From assembly GCA_024644405.1 (NCBI GenBank), contig JAHELC010000004.1:62001-126000 (forward strand): DNA of 64,000 bases, written 5' to 3'. The notes below the pieces were generated by a model. It did not search any database. It saw only the letters and a program-made list of their open reading frames with translations, and had not been told where the DNA came from. Of the stretch, positions 51,699 through 60,325 are shown piece by piece. Each line of letters begins with the position of its first letter. Position 1 is the stretch's first letter. The position numbers and the translations under genes were made by a program. This DNA is from Nitrospinaceae bacterium (GTDB lineage Bacteria > Nitrospinota > Nitrospinia > Nitrospinales > Nitrospinaceae).

Positions 51699-52586
51699 TT
51701 AATGAAAAGGGCGGTCCTGTTTGAGCAGGTCCAGCAGGTATTGGCCGTATCCGTTTTTTTTGAGAGGCGCGGCCAGCTTCTCCAGCTGGGCGGCATCGAT
51801 GAGCCCGCGGTTGAATGCGATTTCCTCCGGGCAGGAAATCTTGAGGCCCTGCCGTCTCTCAATGGTCTCGATAAAATTAGTCGCCTCCGTTAAAGCATAA
51901 TGGGAACCGGTATCAAGCCACGCGAAACCGCGGCCCAGGATCTCAACCGTGAGGTTTCCCTGTTTCAGGTATTTTTTATTGACGTCGGTGATTTCCAATT
52001 CGCCCCGTGCCGAAGGTTTGAGATTGCGGGCGATGTCCACCACCTGATTGTCGTAAAAATAGAGACCAGTCACCGCATAATGGGATTTGGGATGTTTCGG
52101 TTTTTCTTCGAGGCTGATGGCTTTTCCCTGGGCGTCGAATTCCGCCACGCCGTAATCTTCCGGATTTTTGACCCAATACCCGAATACCGTGGCACCGTTG
52201 TTCCGTTCGCGGGCGTTTTTGACGAGATCGACCAGCCCGTGCCCGTAAAAAACATTGTCGCCCAGGATGAGGCAACATCCATCGTCACCGATAAAATCTT
52301 TTCCGATAATGAAGGCCTGGGCCAGTCCTTCCGGTTTCGGTTGCGGCGCGTAACGGATGTTGATTCCCCACTGGCTTCCGTCCTGGAGCAGTTCCTGGAA
52401 CATGGGTTGATCGTGTGGAGTGGTGATGATGAGAATATCGGTGATGCCCGACAGCATCAGGGTCGACAGGGGGTAGTAGATCATCGGCTTGTCGTACAGC
52501 GGGAGCAATTGCTTGCTGACCACCGTCGTCAACGGGTACAGCCGGGTGCCCGATCCGCCCGCCAGAATGATGCCTTTATTGATCAT
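51699..52586 (-). CDS. rmlA: Glucose-1-phosphate thymidylyltransferase
   Basis: A 295-residue nucleotidyltransferase that makes dTDP-glucose. The signature [16 protein letters not shown] is at residues 5-20, with [22 protein letters not shown] and [20 protein letters not shown]. Length and order are those of RmlA/RfbA. It is 12 bp after rmlB. Confidence 0.95.
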   Translation of the reverse strand: MINKGIILAGGSGTRLYPLTTVVSKQLLPLYDKPMIYYPLSTLMLSGITDILIITTPHDQPMFQELLQDGSQWGINIRYAPQPKPEGLAQAFIIGKDFIGDDGCCLILGDNVFYGHGLVDLVKNARERNNGATVFGYWVKNPEDYGVAEFDAQGKAISLEEKPKHPKSHYAVTGLYFYDNQVVDIARNLKPSARGELEITDVNKKYLKQGNLTVEILGRGFAWLDTGSHYALTEATNFIETIERRQGLKISCPEEIAFNRGLIDAAQLEKLAAPLKKNGYGQYLLDLLKQDRPFH

Positions 52587-52598
52587 GGTCGATTTACC

Positions 52599-53663
52599 TC
52601 ACTCGTTGCCCAATCCCAGACGTTCGCCCCGGTATTCCCCGGAGCTGACGCGTTGCACCCATTCCCGGTGCTCGAGATACCATTGGATGGTTTTACGAAT
52701 TCCTGTTTCAAAGGTTTCCTCCGGGCGCCATCCCAATTCGCGTTGCAGTTTGCCCGCGTCGATGGCGTAGCGGCGGTCGTGCCCCGGCCGGTCCTTCACG
52801 AAACTGATCAGCCCGGCATGCGGTTTGTGCGGAGAATCCGGAACCATGGTGTCGAGCAGCCCGCAAATGGTTTTGACCACATCCAGATTGGCCATTTCGT
52901 TGTGCCCGCCGATATTGTAGACCTCGCCCAGTTGACCGGCTTCCAGAACCTTGAGGATGGCCCGGCAATGATCTTCCACATACAACCAGTCGCGCACCTG
53001 CATGCCATCTCCGTAAACCGGGAGCTTTTCGCCGGCCAGTGCCTTTTGAATGATCAGGGGTATCAACTTTTCCGGAAATTGAAAGGGGCCGTAGTTGTTG
53101 GAACAGTTGGTCGTTAACGTCGGCAATCCATAAGTATGATGATACGCCCGTACCAGATGATCCGCTCCCGCCTTGGATGCTGAATAAGGGGAGTTGGGGG
53201 CGTAGGAGGTCTCTTCTGTAAAGAATCCCTCCGCGCCCAGGCTGCCGTATACTTCATCGGTCGAAACGTGAAGGAAACGAAGCGAGTTGCGTTTTTTTTC
53301 CGGGGTCGCCGCATGGTAACTGCGAAACGCTTCCAGCAGCTCAAAGGTGCCGACCACGTTGGTCTGGATGAATTCACCGGGGGAATCGATGGAGCGATCG
53401 ACATGCGACTCCGCCGCGAAATTGATAATGGCCGAGGGCTGGTGCTTTTCGAGCAGACTGTTCACCAATGCCCGGTCCAGAATGCTCCCATGCACGAAAA
53501 TATGATTGGGGTTGTCCATCACCGGTGCCAGGGTGTCCATGTTCCCGGCATAGGTCAACGCGTCCAGATTGATGACCTTGACGTTACCCCGATCTATCAG
53601 GCCCAGAACGAAGTTGCCTCCGATGAAACCAGCGCCACCGGTCACTAAATAAACTTGGGTCAT
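52599..53663 (-). CDS. rmlB: dTDP-glucose 4,6-dehydratase
   Basis: A 354-residue extended SDR enzyme producing dTDP-4-keto-6-deoxyglucose. It begins [27 protein letters not shown], the catalytic [19 protein letters not shown] (Tyr-x3-Lys) and [14 protein letters not shown] are all canonical. It is the first gene of the minus-strand run rmlB-rmlA-rmlD-GT2/MT-gmd2-gmd. About 130-160 bp of AT-rich sequence separates it from the divergent nadE and probably holds both promoters. Confidence 0.95.
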   Translation of the reverse strand: MTQVYLVTGGAGFIGGNFVLGLIDRGNVKVINLDALTYAGNMDTLAPVMDNPNHIFVHGSILDRALVNSLLEKHQPSAIINFAAESHVDRSIDSPGEFIQTNVVGTFELLEAFRSYHAATPEKKRNSLRFLHVSTDEVYGSLGAEGFFTEETSYAPNSPYSASKAGADHLVRAYHHTYGLPTLTTNCSNNYGPFQFPEKLIPLIIQKALAGEKLPVYGDGMQVRDWLYVEDHCRAILKVLEAGQLGEVYNIGGHNEMANLDVVKTICGLLDTMVPDSPHKPHAGLISFVKDRPGHDRRYAIDAGKLQRELGWRPEETFETGIRKTIQWYLEHREWVQRVSSGEYRGERLGLGNE

Positions 53664-53821
53664 TACGGGTCCGTTATGAGGATGGGTTGGTCTTTTAAGA
53701 GTTTGATTATGCTGTCAAAAAGTTGCGTAAACTCCATTAAAGTATTCTAAACTAATTTACCGGCACTGTAAAAACATTACTAAATAGTCTAAAATTGAGA
53801 GGTTCATCCTCCTCAACCTTT

Positions 53822-55477
53822 ATGGAGCGCACCGGATTGAAAGTAGCCTTGGCCCAGTTGAATCCCACCATCGGAGATTTTGAGGGGAACTCCCGCAAAA
53901 TAGAAGACGCATGCCTGCAGGCCGGAAAAGCCGGAGCTGAGTTGGTGGTTTTTTCCGAACTGGTTCTCACCGGCTACCCGCCCCGGGATCTTCTCTACAA
54001 GCCGGATTTGATTTGCGAAGGTCAAAAATCGCTGGAGGCGCTGGTGGCCCGTATTCAGGGTCCTGCCGTTCTCATGGGTCATGTCGGAAAACGCAAAACC
54101 GGCACAGGCAAAGGTTTGACCAATTCCGCCGTTCTTTTTCATAACGGTCAGATATTGATTCAGGCTGACAAGATTCTCCTGCCTTCCTATGACGTTTTTG
54201 ATGAAACCCGTTATTTCCAGGCGGCGGATCACCCGGTCCTTTACGAATTGTCCGGAACCAAGCTGGGCATCACCATTTGTGAAGATATCTGGAACTTTAC
54301 TGATTTTTACGACCAGGACATCTATCGTTCCAACCCGGTGGAGGAATTGGTGCAGGCCGGAGCGGAGATCATCCTGAATGTTTCCTCTTCCCCATACCGC
54401 GTGGGCCGCTGGCAAACCCGGTTGGAACTGGGACAGCATATTGTTGGGCAATACAAAAAACCCTTCGTGCTGGTCAACCAGGTTGGCGGTAATGACGATC
54501 TGCTGTTCGACGGTCACAGTTTCGCCCTGTCCGCAGCGGGCAAGGTCATCGCGCAAGCCAGGGGATTCGAGGAGGATTTGGTGGTGGTGGACCTCGACAA
54601 GGCCAAGGGTGATGTTCGTCCCACTCCGGTATGCGACGAAGAGGAAATATTTCGCGCTTTGGTAATGGGCGTCCGTGATTATCTCAACAAATGCGGTTAC
54701 CACAAAGCGGTGGTGGGGCTTTCCGGGGGCATCGATTCCGCCGTGGTCGCGGCGATCGCCGTGGAAGCGCTGGGGGCGGAGCAGGTGATGGGCATCAGCA
54801 TGCCCTCCCCGTACACGGCTTCTCAGAGCATTTCCGACGCGGAACGTCTGGCCGCAAATCTGGGAATTTCATTTTCCGGTGTGCCCATCAACGAATTGTT
54901 TGAACAATACAAGAAATCGCTGAGCCCGCTGTTTCCGGGAAAAGCGGAAGACGTGACCGAGGAAAACATCCAGGCGCGCATTCGCGGCAATATTTTGATG
55001 GCGGTGTCGAACAAATTGGGAAGCATGGTGCTTTCCACCGGCAACAAAAGTGAAATGTCGGTGGGATACTGCACGCTCTATGGCGACATGGCCGGGGGTT
55101 TGTCGGTGATTTCGGATGTGCCGAAGATGAAGGTGTACGCGCTGGCCCACTGGATCAACCGCGACAAGGAAATCATTCCGCAGGCCATCATCGAACGGCC
55201 GCCGACGGCGGAGCTGCGTCCCGATCAAACCGATCAGGACAGCCTGCCGCCTTACGAAGTACTCGATCCCATTTTGGAAGGTTATGTGGAGAAGCACTGG
55301 TCCGTCGAACGGTTGATCGAGGAGGGTTTTGACGCCGAGGTGGTGCGGCAGGTGGCGGTCAAGGTAGACCGAAACGAATACAAGCGCAAGCAGGCCGCAC
55401 CCGGCCTTAAGGTAACCGCTAAAGCCTTCGGCTCCGGCCGGCGCAATCCTATTGCGCAAAAATTCCGGCTGCATTGA
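53822..55477 (+). CDS. nadE: Glutamine-dependent NAD+ synthetase
   Basis: A 551-residue two-domain enzyme that amidates nicotinic acid adenine dinucleotide. The N-terminal nitrilase-type glutaminase domain (residues 1-250) shows ELVVFSELVLTGYPPRDLL, ADKILLPSYDVFDETRYF and GITICEDIW with the catalytic Cys. The synthetase domain (about 285-551) has the P-loop GLSGGIDSAVV and TGNKSEMSVGYCTLYGD. I start at the ATG at 53822; a TTG at 53795 is possible, and neither has a strong ribosome-binding site. It interrupts the polysaccharide region on the opposite strand. Confidence 0.94.
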   Translation: MERTGLKVALAQLNPTIGDFEGNSRKIEDACLQAGKAGAELVVFSELVLTGYPPRDLLYKPDLICEGQKSLEALVARIQGPAVLMGHVGKRKTGTGKGLTNSAVLFHNGQILIQADKILLPSYDVFDETRYFQAADHPVLYELSGTKLGITICEDIWNFTDFYDQDIYRSNPVEELVQAGAEIILNVSSSPYRVGRWQTRLELGQHIVGQYKKPFVLVNQVGGNDDLLFDGHSFALSAAGKVIAQARGFEEDLVVVDLDKAKGDVRPTPVCDEEEIFRALVMGVRDYLNKCGYHKAVVGLSGGIDSAVVAAIAVEALGAEQVMGISMPSPYTASQSISDAERLAANLGISFSGVPINELFEQYKKSLSPLFPGKAEDVTEENIQARIRGNILMAVSNKLGSMVLSTGNKSEMSVGYCTLYGDMAGGLSVISDVPKMKVYALAHWINRDKEIIPQAIIERPPTAELRPDQTDQDSLPPYEVLDPILEGYVEKHWSVERLIEEGFDAEVVRQVAVKVDRNEYKRKQAAPGLKVTAKAFGSGRRNPIAQKFRLH

Positions 55478-55532
55478 GCCGCCTGGGAAGCTTTGGAATA
55501 ATTATTAGAAGTTTGTCCGTGGGAACAGGGCG

Positions 55533-57056
55533 TCAGGCAAAAAATGTTTTGATTTTCTCTACGGCGTATTCCTGTTGTTCGGCGGTCACCTCGTTGGCGA
55601 CCGGCAGGGCCAGGGATTCCGCCGCCGCTTTTTCAGCCTCCGGAAAGTCTCCCTTTTTGTGATCAAGCTCCTTGAAACATTCCTGCAGGTGCAGGGGCAC
55701 CGGGTAGTAAATCTCGCAGGCCACGTTTTGACCGTTTAAATATTCCCGCAACGCATCCCGTTTACCGTCGGCAACGCGAACGATATATTGGTTGTACACA
55801 TGCCGCGGGAAAACTTCCTTTGGCAGCGACAGCCGCTCGGTGAGTGAAAACTTCTTGAAGAGTTTGTCATAGTTTTGAGCATTGGTGCGGCGATCGTTGA
55901 CCCATCCTTCCAGGTGCGGCAGCTTGGCGAGGATGACGGCGGACTGCAGGGCATCGATGCGGAAATTGCCGCCGACCATTTTGTGATAATACTTCGGCTC
56001 CATACCGTGTACCCGCAACACTTTCATTTTTTCGTAAAGTTCTTTGGAGCGGGTGGTCACCATCCCGGCATCCCCGAAACCTCCCAGGTTCTTGGTCGGG
56101 AAAAAAGAGAAACAACCGAAGTCTCCCAGACTGCCGGCGCGTTGTTTCTTGAATTCCGAACCGATCGCCTGGCAGGCATCTTCAATCACCCACAATTTGT
56201 TTTTTTTCGCCAGATCGTTGAGGGGCGCCATGTCGACACATTGCCCGTACAGGTGGACCGGCATGATGGCTTTGGTTTGGGGCGTGATGGCCGCCTTCGT
56301 TTGTTCCAGATCCATGTTGAAGGTGACCGGATCGATATCCACAAACACCGGTTTGGCGCCCGTGCGCACGATCGAACCCGCCGTCGCGAAAAAAGTATAC
56401 GTTGAAGTGATCACCTCGTCGCCGGGTCCGATGTCCGCCGCCATCAACGCCAACAGCAGGGCATCGGTACCGGAGGACACGCCGACCGCATAGGGCACTT
56501 GGCAATAGGCCGCGACCTGCTTTTCCAGTTCGGCCACCTTGGGGCCCAGGATGAAATAGCCCGACCGCACCACCTCGGACATTTCCTGCTCCACTTCGTT
56601 CCATATCTGCGGATAAGTCGCTGGGATATTCAATAAAGGAACTTTTTCCACTGTGGCGAGACCCTCTTTAAGAACCTGGGATAATGCATCCGGTTGAATG
56701 GCGCGAATTTTCGATTGGGCAAAGACTTCCGGTTTCAGCGTGATGATCCCGTCCAGTTGGAATACTTCCACCGTGCGCACGGCCAGGGCATCCAGAAAAT
56801 CCATTTTTGGAGAAGGTGGCGTTGCCAGCATTTCGGGCCCGGTGAGTGAAGCTACTGCAATTCCCTTGAGAGCTTTCTTGACAGCGGAATGGGCCGCGTC
56901 TGTTTTCATAGTCTGGCTCAAATCGGAATGAATGGCGGCCAGAGAGTTGGACAGCACCCAGCCTGCGGAATTCTTGTCCCGGAATTGTTTTAATGTTTTA
57001 TGATCGTTATTGGCAATCGCTTGGGTGATAACAGTATGGTGTAGTAAAAATTGCAT
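55533..57056 (-). CDS. DegT/DnrJ/EryC1/StrS sugar aminotransferase with an N-terminal PIN-like domain
   Basis: A 507-residue protein. Residues about 140-507 are a complete PLP-dependent sugar aminotransferase: SGYFILGPKVAELEKQVAAY, GVSSGTDALLLAL, EDACQAIGS and the PLP lysine in SFFPTKNLGG. Residues 1-135 are extra. Their end, MDFLDALAVRTVEVFQLDGI then ITLKPEVFAQSKIRAIQPDA, follows the C-terminal half of VapC-like PIN domains, and MQFLLHHTVITQAI resembles the opening FLLDTNVL with Asp and Asn replaced. The PIN part thus looks catalytically dead. No internal start exists just before the aminotransferase. It is 58 bp after the nucleotide-sugar dehydrogenase gene, so it may act on a UDP-3-keto-sugar (WbpE-like). 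Confidence 0.82.
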   Translation of the reverse strand: MQFLLHHTVITQAIANNDHKTLKQFRDKNSAGWVLSNSLAAIHSDLSQTMKTDAAHSAVKKALKGIAVASLTGPEMLATPPSPKMDFLDALAVRTVEVFQLDGIITLKPEVFAQSKIRAIQPDALSQVLKEGLATVEKVPLLNIPATYPQIWNEVEQEMSEVVRSGYFILGPKVAELEKQVAAYCQVPYAVGVSSGTDALLLALMAADIGPGDEVITSTYTFFATAGSIVRTGAKPVFVDIDPVTFNMDLEQTKAAITPQTKAIMPVHLYGQCVDMAPLNDLAKKNKLWVIEDACQAIGSEFKKQRAGSLGDFGCFSFFPTKNLGGFGDAGMVTTRSKELYEKMKVLRVHGMEPKYYHKMVGGNFRIDALQSAVILAKLPHLEGWVNDRRTNAQNYDKLFKKFSLTERLSLPKEVFPRHVYNQYIVRVADGKRDALREYLNGQNVACEIYYPVPLHLQECFKELDHKKGDFPEAEKAAAESLALPVANEVTAEQQEYAVEKIKTFFA

Positions 57057-57114
57057 AGAGTCCTTAATGGGAATACCCGGTCAAAGGCTTTGCCGGGGGT
57101 TTGTTTGTCAATGC

Positions 57115-58419
57115 TCAGGCTTTGATGATTTTATCCGACTTGATTTTAGCGCAGGCGTTCCGGGTATCTACGACAAGACGCGATTGTTGGACGATGGCTT
57201 CGTAATCGTAGTCCGAATGATCGGTCAGAATAATTGTGATGTCAAACTGGCCGATGCTGTCCAGGGATACCCGTTTCTTGCCGGTGAATTGCGGGTACTC
57301 CCGTTTGGTGCCGATCGATTCAATATAAGGATCGTGAAATTCCACTTCGGCCCCGTATTGTAGCAAGAGCTCCATGATTTTGTAACTGGGAGATTCGCGG
57401 TCGTCATCAATATTTTTTTTGTAGGCAAATCCGAGAATCAGCACGCGGCTGCCTTTCACGCTGACTCCTTTTTCATTCAATGCCAGCAATATTTTGTTGA
57501 CCACGTATTCCGGCATGCCCACGTTGATTTCACCCGCCAGCTCGATAAACCGGGTGGTGATGCCGAATTCCCGCGCCTTCCAGGTCAGGTAGAAGGGATC
57601 AATGGGAATGCAGTGCCCGCCCAGGCCGGGACCGGGATAAAAAGGCATGTAGCCGAAGGGTTTCGTGCTGGCCGCCTGGATCACTTCCCAGATATCAATT
57701 CCCATCTTGTCGAAAATGACTTTCAATTCGTTGACCAGCGCGATATTGACGGAACGGAAGATGTTTTCCATCAATTTGGTGGCTTCCGCCGCCTGCGTGC
57801 TGGAAACGGGCACCGTCTTGTTGATGAACGAAAGGTAAAGTGTGTTGGCGCATTCCATGGCATATTCGGAATCGGCGCCGATGACCTTGGGAATGGTACC
57901 GGTGGAGAAATCCTTATTGTTGGGGTCTTCCCGTTCCGGAGAATACGCCACGTAAAAATCCTGGTTGGCTTTCAGTCCGGAACCCGATTCCAGTGCCGGA
58001 ATCAGCACGTCACGGGTGGTGCCGGGATAGGTGGTGGACTCCAGAATCACCATCTGTTCTTTTTTAAGGTGAGGGGCGATGGTCCGGGCCGTTGCCACAA
58101 TGAAACTCATGTCCGGTTCCCGGTTGGAATTCAAAGGCGTCGGCACACAGATCAGAATGCATTCCAGGTTGGAGACGGAGGAAAAGTCTGTGGTGGATTC
58201 GAATTTCTTTTGCTCCACCAGCTCCCGGAGGGTCTTCGAGGGGATATGTTTGATATAACTTTCCCCCCGGTTCAATTGCTCCACCTTGGCCCGATCGATA
58301 TCCAGCCCCATCACCTGGAATCCGGCCCGGCCGAATTCGATGACCAGCGGCAGTCCCACATAGCCCAATCCGATAATTCCGATACGCGCCTGTTTTTGTT
58401 TGATTTGTTCCAGAAGCAT
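57115..58419 (-). CDS. wbpA: UDP-N-acetylglucosamine 6-dehydrogenase (WbpA-like nucleotide-sugar dehydrogenase)
   Basis: A 434-residue NAD-dependent enzyme that oxidises the C6 hydroxyl of a UDP-HexNAc to a carboxylate. GIIGLGYVGLPLVIEFGRAG binds NAD; VPTPLNSNREPDM, EATKLMENIFRSVNIALVNE and the catalytic cysteine in GPGLGGHCIPIDPFYL follow. GFAYKKNIDDDRESPS is in the C-terminal UDP-binding part. I use the ATG at 58419, which gives normal family length; the longer frame from 58641 adds unrelated sequence. With the downstream aminotransferase it forms part of a UDP-diacetamido-uronate type route, the remaining enzymes not being in the window. Confidence 0.9.
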   Translation of the reverse strand: MLLEQIKQKQARIGIIGLGYVGLPLVIEFGRAGFQVMGLDIDRAKVEQLNRGESYIKHIPSKTLRELVEQKKFESTTDFSSVSNLECILICVPTPLNSNREPDMSFIVATARTIAPHLKKEQMVILESTTYPGTTRDVLIPALESGSGLKANQDFYVAYSPEREDPNNKDFSTGTIPKVIGADSEYAMECANTLYLSFINKTVPVSSTQAAEATKLMENIFRSVNIALVNELKVIFDKMGIDIWEVIQAASTKPFGYMPFYPGPGLGGHCIPIDPFYLTWKAREFGITTRFIELAGEINVGMPEYVVNKILLALNEKGVSVKGSRVLILGFAYKKNIDDDRESPSYKIMELLLQYGAEVEFHDPYIESIGTKREYPQFTGKKRVSLDSIGQFDITIILTDHSDYDYEAIVQQSRLVVDTRNACAKIKSDKIIKA

Positions 58420-58697
58420 TTGATACACCGTCCGGATAATGGGCCGGGCCTGGGTTGAAGTGAAAATTCGAAAATGGAGACGGAGCCGGTACACCCGTTG
58501 AGCTGCTGGGAACCGATGATGCATTTGTTCCTTTATTAGTATAAAAGCAATTTCCATGAATCCGGGCAGGGAAAAAGCCGTCTGGACGGTATTTTTTACA
58601 CTTTCTGTAATTTCCACCCACAAACCGGGAAAATCTGGCAAAATGGCCTTGGAGGACAGCCGTTCCTGAAATCAGACAACAAGCCGAGGTGGGTTTG

Positions 58698-58865
58698 ATG
58701 ATCGACGAAATCAATTATTTCCCCAAACGGGATAATTACCAGAAAAAGAAAAAAGCCGATGAAGACTGGAAGGAATTGAAAAAACAGAAGGTTATTCTGG
58801 ATTCCAAAAAAAAGACCAAGTCCGACGCTGCCCGCAAACCCAAACCGCCCCAGAAGGAAAAGTAA
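58698..58865 (+). CDS. Lysine-rich small protein (55 residues)
   Basis: A short frame with a GAGGTGG ribosome-binding site about six bases before the ATG. It encodes a very basic 55-residue peptide, about one-third Lys, with MIDEINYFPKRDNY at the start, a central DEDWKELKKQK and a Lys/Pro tail ending PPQKEK. No hydrophobic segment. It could bind nucleic acid, but this is only from composition. An AT-rich palindrome follows 35 bp after the stop. Confidence 0.5.
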   Translation: MIDEINYFPKRDNYQKKKKADEDWKELKKQKVILDSKKKTKSDAARKPKPPQKEK

Positions 58866-58899
58866 TTCATTCCAAATTTTGTCCTCTCTTTCAAGTCAC

Positions 58900-58920
58900 C
58901 CTAAAAAACTAGTTTTTAGG
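58900..58920. terminator. AT-rich near-perfect palindrome
   Basis: CCTAAAAAACTAGTTTTTAGG is a 21-base palindrome apart from one extra A. It lies between the small lysine-rich gene and the TPR/FGE gene. With little GC and a weak T-run after it, it would be a poor terminator; an operator is equally possible. Confidence 0.35.
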
Positions 58921-58997
58921 TTTGGTTAATCTCCCCTCCTATTATATAATTTCCCGAAATTCCTACTATTTAATTCATTCACTTAATCCTTGGAGCC

Positions 58998-60290
58998 GTG
59001 TCAAACGGTCGATTTATAATGAGAAGATATATGCTACCTCTATATAAAGTTTCCTTTTATTTGATGATGGTCTGTTTGTTTTTGCCTCAGTCCCTTGAGG
59101 CCGAGGAGAATCCGTGGCTGGCCAAAGGCGATCAGGCGGTTATGGACCAGAAGTATGGCCAGGCGGAGAGCCATTACTCTAAGGCTTTGGAAGCCGATCC
59201 CGAAAGCCCCAGAGTTTTGCGCGCCCTGGCGGATGTGAAATTTGCCTTGAAAAAATACAAAGAAGCGAAAGTTGTGATCGACAAGATTCTGGCCATGCCG
59301 GTGGCCAATGGGCGCGATGTTTTGGTGTTTTTCAAGGGAGATTCTCAGGGGCAGGATGCTGAGCTGGTGGATGAACTGGTCATCTCGCCTCAGCGCACCA
59401 ATAACAATATGAGGAACTATCTCGATACCAAAAGTGACAAGCCTATTCCTCACTACCGGTTGTTTTTCAAAAAGACGGGCAAGATGGAGTTGGTGCCGCA
59501 AAGTGTCGTGACTCTCAAATACAAAGGAGTTCTTCGCCTAGAGTACGAACATGTCACAGAATTAAATCGGGAGGTCAACCGGCACCTCATCGCGGCCAAG
59601 GGAAGTCAGGGCACCGCTGAGATGGTGGCACTCAAGGGCGGCTGTTTCAAGATGGGAAATGACAATGGGCTGCCCGACGAGCAGCCGGCGCATGAAGTCT
59701 GCCTGTCTCCATTCAAGATGGACAAATACGAAGTGACGCAGGCTGAATTTCAATCCGTGATGGGGCTGGACAATCCCTCACATTTTTCCGGAGCGGATCT
59801 CCCGGTTGACAGCGCCACCTGGTTTGAAGCGGATCGGTATTGCAAAAAACTCGGCAAGCGCCTGCCCACGGAAGCCGAATGGGAATATGCCGCCCGCGGT
59901 GGGACCGCCACCCATTTCTATTGGGGGGATACCGTAAAAGGGGATGAGGCCAATTTCTGCGACAAGAACTGCGCGTTGAACACGCGGGTGGTCTCCATCA
60001 ACGACGGTTATTCGGGACCTGCACCACCCGGAAAATTTCCTCCCAATCCCTATGGCCTGTATGACATGGCCGGTAACCTGGCGGAGTGGACCAACGATTG
60101 GATGAATGAAAACTATTACCGGAACAGCCCTAAAGACAATCCGCCGGGATCGCACCCCACGACCGCCAAAGTCGTGAGGGGCGGCGGTTGGGAAAGCACC
60201 GCCGGTTTTTTGAGAAGCTCCAACCGGGCCGCTTACTGGGTGAAAATGCGTAACTACGCCATCGGCTTCCGCTGCGTTTCCAATTTGTAA
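58998..60290 (+). CDS. Exported TPR plus formylglycine-generating-enzyme/sulfatase-modifying domain protein
   Basis: A 430-residue protein. The GTG at 58998 follows TTGGAG; ATGs at 59019 or 59031 are alternatives, and all give a signal peptide (VSFYLMMVCLFLPQSLEA). Residues about 35-100 carry two TPRs (GQAESHYSKALEADPESPRV). Residues about 205-430 form an FGE-sulfatase domain (PF03781): GCFKMGNDNGLPDEQPAHEV, RLPTEAEWEYAARGG, GLYDMAGNLAEWTNDW, VRGGGWES and GFRCV. The copper-binding cysteine pair of true formylglycine-generating enzyme is not evident, so it is more likely a binding or EgtB-like C-type-lectin-fold protein than an active sulfatase modifier. Confidence 0.82.
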   Translation: MSNGRFIMRRYMLPLYKVSFYLMMVCLFLPQSLEAEENPWLAKGDQAVMDQKYGQAESHYSKALEADPESPRVLRALADVKFALKKYKEAKVVIDKILAMPVANGRDVLVFFKGDSQGQDAELVDELVISPQRTNNNMRNYLDTKSDKPIPHYRLFFKKTGKMELVPQSVVTLKYKGVLRLEYEHVTELNREVNRHLIAAKGSQGTAEMVALKGGCFKMGNDNGLPDEQPAHEVCLSPFKMDKYEVTQAEFQSVMGLDNPSHFSGADLPVDSATWFEADRYCKKLGKRLPTEAEWEYAARGGTATHFYWGDTVKGDEANFCDKNCALNTRVVSINDGYSGPAPPGKFPPNPYGLYDMAGNLAEWTNDWMNENYYRNSPKDNPPGSHPTTAKVVRGGGWESTAGFLRSSNRAAYWVKMRNYAIGFRCVSNL

Positions 60291-60325
60291 TGATTAGGGG
60301 CAGGTTGTAAGTTTGCGGTGTCCGG

